Positions 1 to 8,031 are shown, counted from the stretch's first letter. The stretch: 8,051 nucleotides of DNA from Candidatus Magasanikbacteria bacterium CG_4_10_14_0_8_um_filter_42_12 (GCA_002784795.1 PFLZ01000047.1:1-8051); one strand, 5' to 3'. Translations and numbers: made by a program. The notes: generated by a model from the letters alone, not told the origin.

Positions 1-28
1 CAAAGACTCATCAGTTTCGATATCATCG

Positions 29-80
29 AAAAAACACACGCGACCCTGCAACACGATACCGAAGCATCGTGGCAGAGTCG
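29..80 (-). terminator. Rho-independent terminator of the first lipoprotein gene
   Basis: On the minus strand a two-part stem (72-80 with 41-49, one G-U pair; then 64-71 with 52-59, one G-U pair) closes on a UUCG tetraloop at 60-63 with the classic C(UUCG)G closing pair. The right arm has a 2-nt bulge (50-51). Five bases later an unbroken run of six U follows (29-34). It starts about 25 bases after the stop codon of the 105-587 gene. Stem, tetraloop and U-tract together make this a convincing intrinsic terminator. Confidence 0.85.
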
Positions 81-104
81 CTACAAGCGAACATGCTCGA
101 GACG

Positions 105-587
105 CTAGTAGAGGTAGCGCACCACCTCGAACGTCTCGATTTCGCCTGGTTGTGGTGCGATCGAGATGAACTTCGACGTGTGGACACCTCCCCCAAGTAC
201 GTCGAATTGGAAGACATAATCTTCCGCGTCCATGGTGAGGAAGGCCCCACCGTAGACACCACCGTCTCCGGTCACGCCGAGAACCTCAATCTCGAATACG
301 AGTCCAGCGCGAACCTGCACAGGGATCTCTCCCGAAAACTCAAAGTTGTACAGGTTGAGGTCAGGATCGATTGGATCCCAGACCTGCTGGGTAAAACCCG
401 TATCGCTCGTGACACTCAACCGACACGTCGAGACGCACTCGACCCACGCCAAGGGCGGGGTGAGGGTCTCATCGCTCGGCGTCGTCGTGTCCACCTGCTC
501 GGGGCAGGCGGTCTGGACGGGCACGGTGGTCTCGGCGTCGCAGGCGGCAAGGGTCAGGGCGAGGGCGGCGGTCATGGCGAAACGCAT
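105..587 (-). CDS. Small secreted lipoprotein of unknown function
   Basis: 160 residues. The start is set by AAGGAG (594-599) six bases before the ATG. The N-terminus is a short signal peptide, Met-Arg-Phe then Ala/Leu-rich, ending in the lipobox LAAC with the lipidated Cys at residue 16. The mature protein begins with a Thr/Pro/Asp-rich tether (about 17-45), then a probable beta-rich domain (46-160) with hydrophobic/polar alternation and Gly-rich turns. A C-x-x-T-C motif (Cys51, Cys55) is followed by R-L-S-V; the neighbour at 890-1426 has the matching C-F-G-T-C-D-I-S-I. I recognise no known family. The gene is GC-rich compared with clpP and purAB and has its own promoter, leader and terminator, so it is probably monocistronic. 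The opposite strand is also open (69-626), as often happens in GC-rich genes; the signal peptide and Shine-Dalgarno favour the minus strand. Function unknown; an export and lipid anchor role is inferred from the lipobox. Confidence 0.8.
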   Translation of the reverse strand: MRFAMTAALALTLAACDAETTVPVQTACPEQVDTTTPSDETLTPPLAWVECVSTCRLSVTSDTGFTQQVWDPIDPDLNLYNFEFSGEIPVQVRAGLVFEIEVLGVTGDGGVYGGAFLTMDAEDYVFQFDVLGGGVHTSKFISIAPQPGEIETFEVVRYLY

Positions 588-731
588 CGTGGTCTCCTTG
601 GTGATGCGGTCTCACGACGCACTTAACTACAGCATTTCTGCAGCAAGCACGATCGAATAAACCGCACCACAAACATGTTCTCTTGCATTGTAAATAGCAT
701 GTCAAAATAAGTACTTGTGTCCTATTTTGAA
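588..731 (-). promoter_or_regulatory. 5' leader with start-site hairpin (first lipoprotein gene)
   Basis: If transcription begins six bases after the -10, it starts at about 731 and the leader is about 144 nt. The first bases form a hairpin: arms TCAAAATAGG and CTTATTTTGA (730-721 and 711-702, one G-T pair), extendable by two more pairs past one bulged A. After it comes a stretch similar to the leader of the gene at 890-1426: TTTTGACATGCTATTT against GTTTGATATGATATTT, and later a GTTTGTG..GTGC..GG block in both. This looks like a conserved leader, possibly a cis-acting RNA or mRNA-stabilising 5' hairpin. Apart from this leader and the promoter, I see no gene in 588-889. Confidence 0.55.
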
Positions 732-737
732 CGGTGA

Positions 738-766
738 AATATAGCATAAAAAAGCACCTTTGTCAA
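738..766 (-). promoter_or_regulatory. Sigma70-type promoter of the first lipoprotein gene
   Basis: Minus strand: a perfect -35 TTGACA (766-761), a 17-bp spacer and -10 TATATT (743-738) preceded by TGC, an extended -10. The spacer contains a T6 tract seven bases after the -35. Upstream of the -35 the DNA is T-rich, resembling an UP element. The arrangement is the same as in the promoter at 1569-1597. Confidence 0.85.
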
Positions 767-776
767 GTGTATAAAC

Positions 777-803
777 AAAAAAATTGCCTTATCTTAGCAA
801 TTT
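777..803 (-). terminator. Weak second terminator after the second lipoprotein gene
   Basis: On the minus strand AAATTGC (803-797) pairs with GCAATTT (787-781) across a 9-nt loop, and the U-rich arm runs on into U7 (783-777). The stem is short and AT-rich, so it is weak alone. It lies downstream of the strong hairpin at 831-867 and just before the next promoter, which suits a backup terminator that insulates the two lipoprotein units. Confidence 0.45.
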
Positions 804-830
804 CTATCCTTTTTTGAGATGAACGAACGA

Positions 831-867
831 CCAGCGTAGCGCAGCTCCGAAGAGCGCGCCACGCCGG
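831..867 (-). terminator. Strong UUCG-capped 3' hairpin after the second lipoprotein gene
   Basis: On the minus strand the arms 867-852 and 847-831 form a 16-pair GC-rich stem with two G-U pairs and one bulged base. It closes on C(UUCG)G (loop 851-848). It begins 23 bases after the stop codon of the 890-1426 gene. What follows is only moderately T-rich, with no clean U-tract, so it may act as a 3'-end stabilising hairpin, with termination helped by the U7 hairpin at 777-803. Confidence 0.6.
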
Positions 868-889
868 CCGCGAGATGAGAGATGAGAGA

Positions 890-1426
890 TCAGGAGCAGG
901 TGCCGTAGGGCATGAAGAGCACGAAGTACTCATGCCGTGCCCCGACGTCCATGTCCCAAATGTCGAGGAAGCAGGTTGGTTCCCCGAAGTTGTTGGTGAA
1001 CTGGAACGCCTGTTGGTGTGACACCAGAATCATGGGCGGCCCACCATTTTCAGGTGGAGCATCCTCCAGGATGAGAACAATCCACGCGTCCTCGACCAGT
1101 TCGAAGTAGATGTCCTCCTCCGAGGCAGAGTAGTGTTCCAACGGGGTCGTCTCGTCAAGCAGGAACTGATCTCCCCACTTGTACCAGATCGGCGCAGGCG
1201 TCCCGTCCGGGCGGATGATGGAGATATCACATGTACCGAAGCACATGATCTTCCCGAACATCTTCTCACCAACGTCCAGTGGCACCACACTGACCGTTCC
1301 GCCGTCGGCCTTGCCGATCTTGAGTGTGCTCGGTTTAGTGTTCGTCGTTCCTGCCAGGTCTGCGACGCATCCCGAGCTGTAAATGAAACCGAACAGAGCC
1401 AGAACGATGAGCAGTGTACCACGCAT
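890..1426 (-). CDS. Small secreted lipoprotein of unknown function (second copy-style unit)
   Basis: 178 residues from the ATG at 1426. An in-frame ATG at 1531 would add 35 residues, but it has no Shine-Dalgarno site and would bury the signal peptide, whereas GGAGG lies seven bases before 1426. The N-terminus is Met-Arg, a hydrophobic core (residues 4-16), then S-S-G-C with Cys20 as the probable lipidated residue; the lipobox is imperfect, lacking Leu at -3. The mature part has a short Thr-rich linker and then probable beta strands with Asp/Glu-rich loops, ending in G-T-C-S. A C-F-G-T-C motif (Cys62, Cys66) followed by D-I-S-I mirrors the C-V-S-T-C-R-L-S-V of the 105-587 gene; Cys152 and Cys177 could form a further disulfide. 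I do not recognise the family. Like its neighbour it is GC-rich and has its own promoter, leader and 3' hairpin. A role at the cell surface is inference only. Confidence 0.8.
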   Translation of the reverse strand: MRGTLLIVLALFGFIYSSGCVADLAGTTNTKPSTLKIGKADGGTVSVVPLDVGEKMFGKIMCFGTCDISIIRPDGTPAPIWYKWGDQFLLDETTPLEHYSASEEDIYFELVEDAWIVLILEDAPPENGGPPMILVSHQQAFQFTNNFGEPTCFLDIWDMDVGARHEYFVLFMPYGTCS

Positions 1427-1562
1427 GGCGATTCCTCCGAATTGAATGCGACCAGACGTCAACGTACAGGACTGCCCTGCACACAAACGTATCTGTCGCA
1501 TCCACGCTCTTTTGATCTCTCGAAATATCATATCAAACTAGGAGGATTTCTCCTAGTTTGAA
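1427..1562 (-). promoter_or_regulatory. 5' leader with perfect 12-bp start-site hairpin (second lipoprotein gene)
   Basis: The inferred transcript start (about 1562, six bases after the -10) opens directly into a perfect hairpin: TCAAACTAGGAG (1561-1550) pairs with CTCCTAGTTTGA (1544-1533) over a 5-nt loop. The leader of the 105-587 gene starts with a related hairpin at the same distance from its -10. An A-T pair there is replaced by a C-G pair here, so pairing is kept. Both leaders run to similar length (about 136 and 144 nt) and share further blocks. It could be a regulatory RNA, an operator or a stabilising 5' stem. Confidence 0.6.
1434..1438 (-). promoter_or_regulatory. Shine-Dalgarno site that fixes the lipoprotein start
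   Basis: GGAGG on the minus strand with a 7-nt spacer to the ATG at 1426. It decides between this start and the upstream in-frame ATG at 1531. clpP, the CAP gene, the permease and purAB all lack a comparable site. Confidence 0.85.
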
Positions 1563-1568
1563 TAGATG

Positions 1569-1597
1569 AACCTACATGAAAAAACGACACTTGTCAA
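1569..1597 (-). promoter_or_regulatory. Promoter of the second lipoprotein gene
   Basis: Minus strand: a perfect TTGACA (1597-1592), a 17-bp spacer, and a poor -10, TAGGTT (1574-1569). The spacer has T6 seven bases after the -35 and four bases before the -10, exactly as in the promoter at 738-766. The weak -10 hints at lower or activator-dependent expression. Confidence 0.65.
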
Positions 1598-1608
1598 TAA
1601 CAAAATCA

Positions 1609-1713
1609 TTTCCCTCCCCTTACGAAGGGGAGGGTTAGGGTGGGGTTATCGCATTACCACTGTTCTTACTTCTATGAAACCTCCCCTGTCCCCTCCTTCG
1701 TAAGGAGGGGAAC
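1609..1713. repeat. Inverted pair of REP-like palindromes (REPIN-like)
   Basis: Two related elements face each other. The left one (1609-1647) has a perfect 10-bp stem, 1612-1621 with 1625-1634, around ACG, followed by a G-rich tail. The right one (1677-1713), read on the minus strand, has a perfect 9-bp stem, 1710-1702 with 1698-1690, and a related G-rich tail. Read in the same sense both have TTACGAAGG in the middle and end in GG-TT. About 29 bases separate them. The layout matches a REP doublet or a small MITE-like element between the divergent lipoprotein and clpP promoters. I recall similar CCCCTCC..GGAGGGG elements dispersed in other bacterial genomes but cannot check copy number here. 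Confidence 0.7.
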
Positions 1714-1736
1714 GTTCTAAAATATCTGTCACTCTC

Positions 1737-1771
1737 TTGACAAGACTGACAACTCTACATTATGCTATACT
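1737..1771 (+). promoter_or_regulatory. clpP promoter
   Basis: A perfect TTGACA (1737-1742) precedes an AT-rich stretch with the extended -10 TGCTATACT (1763-1771). The spacing from TTGACA to TATACT is 23 bp, which is too long, but TATGCT (1761-1766) sits 18 bp away, and CTGACA (1746-1751) is 14 bp from TATACT. The exact -35/-10 pair is therefore uncertain. The 12-mer TGCTATACTATA recurs before the CAP gene at 5242-5253, which supports it as the real -10 region. Confidence 0.65.
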
Positions 1772-1816
1772 ATATAAACAATGTTTATTGTTTGTTGCTT
1801 ATTGCTAATTACTACT

Positions 1817-2401
1817 ATGAATTCTCAATACCTCATCCCAACCGTAATCGAAAAAACAACCGGTGGCGAACGCGCCTATGACATTTACTCTCGCCTGTTG
1901 AAAGACCGTATTATCTTTCTTGGCAGTGCTATAGATGATGCTGTCGCTAATACCGTTATTGCGCAGCTCCTCTTTCTCGCAAATCAAGATGCGGAAAAGG
2001 ATATCAAACTCTATATCAACTCCCCTGGTGGCTCTGTGACGGCAGGCATGGCGATCTATGACACGATGCAATTTGTAAAACCACATGTCTCTACCATTTG
2101 TATCGGCATGGCAGCAAGCATGGGATCTGTTCTCCTCGCTGCAGGAGAAAAAGGAAAGCGCTTTGTCCTCCCAAACAGTGAAGTCATGATCCACCAAGTC
2201 CTCGGTGGTACACAAGGGCAAGCAAGTGATATCCAAATTCATGCAGAACGCATTATCAAAATGAAAAAACATTTGAACGAAATTCTCGCAAAACACAGTG
2301 GACAGACATTTGAAAAAGTAGAAAAAGATGCTGATCGTGATTACTTTATGTCAGCAGAAGAAGCGGTGACGTATGGACTCGCGGATAAAGTTATTAGTTA
2401 G
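1817..2401 (+). CDS. clpP: ATP-dependent Clp protease proteolytic subunit
   Basis: ClpP is the serine-protease ring that degrades proteins unfolded by ClpX, ClpA or ClpC in the cytoplasm. The 194-residue sequence is full length for the family. It opens with the typical [28 protein letters not shown]. The catalytic triad is visible: Ser101 in GMAASMGS, His126 in MIHQ, and Asp175 in ADRDYF; the His-Asp distance equals that of the E. coli enzyme. [15 protein letters not shown] (69-83) is the conserved oxyanion and substrate region. I chose the ATG at 1817 because the family N-terminus begins right there. An ATG at 1781 would add 12 mostly hydrophobic residues and would sit only about three bases from the inferred transcript start, so a leaderless longer form cannot be excluded. 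There is no Shine-Dalgarno before either. No Clp ATPase gene lies next to it; it is a single-gene unit followed by a large palindromic repeat. Confidence 0.96.
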   Translation: MNSQYLIPTVIEKTTGGERAYDIYSRLLKDRIIFLGSAIDDAVANTVIAQLLFLANQDAEKDIKLYINSPGGSVTAGMAIYDTMQFVKPHVSTICIGMAASMGSVLLAAGEKGKRFVLPNSEVMIHQVLGGTQGQASDIQIHAERIIKMKKHLNEILAKHSGQTFEKVEKDADRDYFMSAEEAVTYGLADKVIS

Positions 2402-2700
2402 CACGGAATCACATAGCACGTAACAATCGTAGCACGTAAGTAATGAGATGTCGCAACGGAAGACTACGCTTCGCTAAGACTTTGTTTCACCTACGGTGAA
2501 ACAAGACTGAAGATTTTTTCATAAAAAAGAAGGACATGCATAATATGTATGTCCTTCTTAGCATGTAGCATAATCTTCAATCTTTTTTGCCGCAAGGCAA
2601 AAGTAATCTTAGTGGAGCGGAGCGAAACGTAATCTTACTCCGCGAGCCATTCTGACATTCATAGCGAGATTGTTACGTGCTATGTGCTACGTGATTCGTG
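2402..2700. repeat. Giant composite imperfect palindrome between convergent genes
   Basis: The whole gap between the clpP stop and the permease stop is one nested inverted repeat. The outer arms are a perfect 19-bp pair (2410-2428 and 2668-2686, CACATAGCACGTAACAATC). Inside, each arm carries the same order of parts: AAGAYT, a TTCGCT-containing block, AAGAYT, a small hairpin, AAGAYT, GAAGATT, with the terminator hairpin at the centre (2529-2557). The left arm uses AAGACT (2460, 2476, 2503) and the right arm, read on the minus strand, AAGATT (right-arm copies at 2572, 2579, 2605, 2631 as AATCTT). The inner hairpins are 2482-2504 (10 bp, triloop TAC) and 2585-2602 (7 bp, GCAA loop). No gene is seen here. 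It may be a MITE/REPIN-type element. Confidence 0.75.
2508..2588. terminator. Bidirectional terminator at the palindrome centre
   Basis: The central hairpin is GAAGGACATGCAT (2529-2541) pairing with 2545-2557 over AAT, 13 pairs with one wobble. On the minus strand U6 follows it (2528-2523), so it can end permease transcripts. On the plus strand an outer stem, TGAAGATT (2508-2515) with AATCTTCA (2572-2579), is followed by T6 (2583-2588), which can end clpP transcripts. The stem is clear; the exact stop points are inferred. Confidence 0.65.
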
Positions 2701-3894
2701 TTATACAAAAATCTTAAACACACTGTATATCGCCCCAGCCGTCAGCACGAGCAAGAGGAGTGCTCCGATGAGTGCGATATGATGCAGTCTATATTTCCCT
2801 GGATCAAGATCCCCCAATTTTTTTGCTCGCCAATATATGAGCAACACTAATAGCATTTCAAGACTTCCAAAAATTCCACCAACAATGTTAATTGCTTCTA
2901 CAAATTGCCTGAGCCCAAGGAGCACAACCGTCAGCGGAACACCAAGTGCAATAAGTGCGGCAATACTCGTAGGCAACTTGTAATCCCATGACAGCGAATC
3001 TTTGAGTGCAACACCATTGAGCAAAAAACTTGTCGCCATCGCAAAAAAAGCAAAGGCATTGCCAAAAAGAAACATCACACGCCCGAGTTGATTGCCAAGC
3101 CCAATAGTCGCAATCTGTGTCGTATTTGCGCCAGTCACTCCGACAGCGACAAATGAAAAGAGTAAGTACAACGCCATGACAACAAGGCCACCGATAATAA
3201 TTGCTTTTTTGAACGTGCCATTGTCATGACGAAGCACACTATACATCTCTGGCACAGCCGTCGTCCCATGAAAAGAAAATAACACGACACCGTATGGCAA
3301 AAACAAAAATGCAAGATTGGTCGTATAGAGATGCACGACATCGATATGAGGAACGCTAAAACTCGTGATCAACAGAACAACTGTCAAAATGCCAATAGTG
3401 AGCAAAAGCTCTGCAGTCTTCAGCGTCCGCATACCAAAGATAACCAGCATCGAAGCAAAGACAAAAAAGATCAAACTCCAATGAAATGCACTACCACCAA
3501 ACAGTGCCGCAAGTGTCACTCCTTCTCCAATCAAATAAATAACCAGCGCACCAAAAAGCATGCCATACATCATGATGGTCATGATTACTCCACCTGTTTT
3601 CCCAAGATATTTTTTTGCAAATCCGACGAGCTGAAATGAACCATTTGTTCTCACTGCGACTTCTCCCAGCATGAGATTGAGTCCTATCATGAGGAGCCCA
3701 ATGCCAACAATATACAATGCCCCAATCAATACGCCAGACTTGGCGACAGCATACGGAAGCCCGAGCACACCGGCACCAATAGTCCCACTGAGCATGAGTG
3801 CAATACCTTCAAATAAGGTTATGCGAGCTCGAAAAATACCTTGATGCATGGTGAGGTCAGAAAGTGACTCTGGTTTTTTTCTACGAAAGAACAT
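2701..3894 (-). CDS. Amino-acid permease, AAAP / aromatic amino acid transporter type (11 helices)
   Basis: 397 residues from the ATG at 3894. An inner-membrane secondary transporter of the APC superfamily (LeuT-like fold), probably importing amino acids by cation symport; the substrate is not readable. A basic N-tail (FFRRKK) comes first, then about 11 hydrophobic helices. Helix 1 has the family motif GTIGAGVLGLPYA (37-49), the broken helix that contacts substrate. Helix 6 has PYGVVLFSFHGTTAVPEM, also typical of Trp/Tyr and AAAP permeases. Length fits the roughly 400-residue family. An upstream TTG at 3909 would overlap the CAP gene; I prefer the ATG because it follows the CAP stop by one base (TAG-C-ATG) and no Shine-Dalgarno is present, pointing to coupled reinitiation. 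It is the second gene of a two-gene operon and ends at the palindrome/terminator region. A general AAAP permease rather than a true Trp/Tyr one is equally possible. Confidence 0.88.
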   Translation of the reverse strand: MFFRRKKPESLSDLTMHQGIFRARITLFEGIALMLSGTIGAGVLGLPYAVAKSGVLIGALYIVGIGLLMIGLNLMLGEVAVRTNGSFQLVGFAKKYLGKTGGVIMTIMMYGMLFGALVIYLIGEGVTLAALFGGSAFHWSLIFFVFASMLVIFGMRTLKTAELLLTIGILTVVLLITSFSVPHIDVVHLYTTNLAFLFLPYGVVLFSFHGTTAVPEMYSVLRHDNGTFKKAIIIGGLVVMALYLLFSFVAVGVTGANTTQIATIGLGNQLGRVMFLFGNAFAFFAMATSFLLNGVALKDSLSWDYKLPTSIAALIALGVPLTVVLLGLRQFVEAINIVGGIFGSLEMLLVLLIYWRAKKLGDLDPGKYRLHHIALIGALLLLVLTAGAIYSVFKIFV

Positions 3895-3895
3895 G

Positions 3896-5230
3896 CTAAA
3901 TAGCGACAAGAGTAATAAGGAGAAGAATCAATCCAAGTGTTTGTACCGTTACATGATGATGTTGATACTTGACCTCCCAAAAAATATTCAACAAGAGCGC
4001 GATCGTAAAGAATCCAATAAAGAAGAAAAAGATACCATTCGTTACATTGAACAAATTTGTAATGGAAGAAAGCAACGACTTTGATGCAGTATATTGTTCT
4101 ACTGGTGTGAGTGTGACTTTTGGCAGATGTTGCCAGTGGAGTGCATAACTCATGACGTCTCCTTGTTCATCGGTAATGCGAAGCTCCGGCGCTAAGACTG
4201 CTGCAAAATATTCTGATACAGGTTGATCGACTTCCAGTGATCCCGAAAGCACACCATAGCTGCCATCTGTTTCTGATAGAGGAATAGATGTCCCCCCAAT
4301 CAATACCGTCGCCGTTCGAAATGGTACATTGATACTTGCAAACGCAGCAATGCGAACATGTGTATCATCAATTTCTTCATATCGTACAAATGATCTTTCA
4401 AGATCTACGGGAGGAAGTGCGTCAGGTGTCTGATCGTCGATAGGTTCTGTTTGTTCTGTAGTCACGATAATACTCTCTTCTGGATGTTCTGTGACCAGTG
4501 GTTCTGCCAAAACATCAATATCTTCATCTGCTTTTGTCCCCAGGACGTCACCAAATGTAGTACTCGAAACAATAGCTGTTTCTGTTGTATCTTCTTCAAT
4601 CACAACAGGTACAGGATCTTCTATTTCAATAGGTGCTTGAACAACGGGTATCTCGGTCCCATTTTTTTCTGTACCAAAATGCTGGGCAACATATACGACG
4701 GGAACACCATCGTACATACCAGCCGCAAGACCAATACCGGTTTCTTCATACTCAGGATCAATCAAATTTGCAAGATGTGTTGGACTATTCACCCACGCGT
4801 TCACAAGTGCGCGAGGATCAGAAAATCCAATCGCTAAATTTTCCCCTGCGGTATGATAGGGATATTGTGCTTCTGCAAGCCAATTCGCAAGAGATCTTTC
4901 ATCAGGTCCTGTATGCGCAAAGTAGGACGCATTCGCCATATCTGTCGCCTTGTGTTGTGACGATGCATAGAGACGCTGTTCTTGCGAGAGTGGCGTGATG
5001 CCATTCGCGAGGCGCACCTCATTTGTCAGCGTAAACAATCGTGCTTGCTGATCAGCAAGCACGTCTGGAATCACGTAGACCTCCACAGGAACAAGAAGTA
5101 CAAAAACAACAACGATTGTTTTCATTGCGAGGAAGAGACCGCTATACAACACCGCCCGCTTTGTATGTAATATATGCGGATGATAATTGTTGTCTCTGTG
5201 TGGTATGAAAAAATGCTTGAGTGAACTCAT
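3896..5230 (-). CDS. CAP/SCP-domain membrane protein
   Basis: 444 residues from the ATG at 5230 (an ATG at 5254 lies upstream of or within the -10 and is unlikely). Order of parts: a cytoplasmic His-rich N-tail (HFFIPH..YHPHILHTKR, 6-25); a membrane helix (about 27-54); a CAP domain (about 62-188) with the family residues His93, YFAHTGP with His106, AGENLA with Glu130, Trp146 and SPTHLANL with His152; an acidic Pro/Thr/Glu linker (about 190-275); a probable beta-sandwich domain (about 280-375); and two closely spaced C-terminal helices (about 398-417 and 429-443). CAP proteins of bacteria (YkwD-like) are extracytoplasmic; their biochemical role is mostly unknown, some bind lipids or are proteases. 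The membrane layout suggests anchoring at both ends with the CAP domain outside. It has its own promoter and is coupled to the permease downstream. Confidence 0.88.
   Translation of the reverse strand: MSSLKHFFIPHRDNNYHPHILHTKRAVLYSGLFLAMKTIVVVFVLLVPVEVYVIPDVLADQQARLFTLTNEVRLANGITPLSQEQRLYASSQHKATDMANASYFAHTGPDERSLANWLAEAQYPYHTAGENLAIGFSDPRALVNAWVNSPTHLANLIDPEYEETGIGLAAGMYDGVPVVYVAQHFGTEKNGTEIPVVQAPIEIEDPVPVVIEEDTTETAIVSSTTFGDVLGTKADEDIDVLAEPLVTEHPEESIIVTTEQTEPIDDQTPDALPPVDLERSFVRYEEIDDTHVRIAAFASINVPFRTATVLIGGTSIPLSETDGSYGVLSGSLEVDQPVSEYFAAVLAPELRITDEQGDVMSYALHWQHLPKVTLTPVEQYTASKSLLSSITNLFNVTNGIFFFFIGFFTIALLLNIFWEVKYQHHHVTVQTLGLILLLITLVAI
5040..5063. repeat. 24-bp perfect palindrome inside the CAP gene
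   Basis: The half-site CGTGCTTGCTGA is followed directly by its exact reverse complement. In RNA it would fold as a 10-bp stem with a GATC loop. It lies in codons 56-63 of the CAP gene, just after the code for the first membrane helix. Chance alone makes a perfect 24-bp palindrome rare in 8 kb. Confidence 0.75.
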
Positions 5231-5244
5231 ACAAGAATGCCTAT

Positions 5245-5253
5245 AGTATAGCA
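5245..5253 (-). promoter_or_regulatory. Extended -10 promoter of the CAP-permease operon
   Basis: Minus-strand TGCTATACT (5253-5245), an extended -10 that shares the 12-mer TGCTATACTATA with the clpP promoter. The -35 would fall in the terminator hairpin (about 5268-5273) and is poor. Start would be near 5238, giving a leader of only about 8 nt and no Shine-Dalgarno, so the mRNA is close to leaderless. Confidence 0.65.
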
Positions 5254-5255
5254 AT

Positions 5256-5288
5256 AAAAAAGAACAGCGACTAGCGCTGTTCTTTTTT
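5256..5288. terminator. Bidirectional intrinsic terminator after purA-purB
   Basis: Perfect 14-bp inverted repeat, AAAAAAGAACAGCG (5256-5269) and its complement (5275-5288), with a 5-nt loop ACTAG. The A6/T6 ends give a U-tract on both strands. It begins ten bases after the purA-purB stop on the minus strand and abuts the next promoter. Confidence 0.9.
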
Positions 5289-5298
5289 ATAACATTTT

Positions 5299-7980
<2,682 letters not shown>

Positions 7981-8025
7981 CTAGCAAAAGTAGACAAATT
8001 AATTAAGAACTATCTTTAAAAGTAA

Positions 8026-8031
8026 ATTATA
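8026..8031 (-). promoter_or_regulatory. Possible -10 of the purA-purB gene
   Basis: Perfect TATAAT on the minus strand in an AT-rich stretch, which would give a leader of about 57 nt. The -35 would lie at or past the window end, so it cannot be checked. Nothing else is evident in 7963-8051. Confidence 0.35.

Noticed and set aside
1..31. Hammerhead-like core CTGATGAG (minus strand, 14-7) after a small hairpin (31-15)
   Set aside because: The rest of the motif would lie outside the window; the 7-bp hairpin and the 8-mer alone are weak evidence.
69..626. Plus-strand 185-residue reading frame opposite the first lipoprotein gene
   Set aside because: Antisense shadow of a GC-rich gene; low-complexity Gly/Arg tail, no ribosome site, while the minus strand has promoter, Shine-Dalgarno, lipobox and terminator.
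871..890. Short tandem GAGATGA repeat next to the second lipoprotein stop
   Set aside because: Two and a half copies of 7 bp only; no sign of function or variation.
1427..1531. Longer start (ATG at 1531) for the second lipoprotein
   Set aside because: No Shine-Dalgarno, adds a charged 35-residue stretch before the signal peptide; GGAGG fixes 1426.
1133..1561. Plus-strand 142-residue frame opposite the second lipoprotein gene
   Set aside because: Runs through the leader and hairpin of the minus-strand gene, no domain or ribosome site; antisense shadow.
3895..3909. TTG start for the permease
   Set aside because: Overlaps the CAP gene by 14 bases without ribosome site; the ATG one base after the CAP stop is simpler, though TTG is not excluded.
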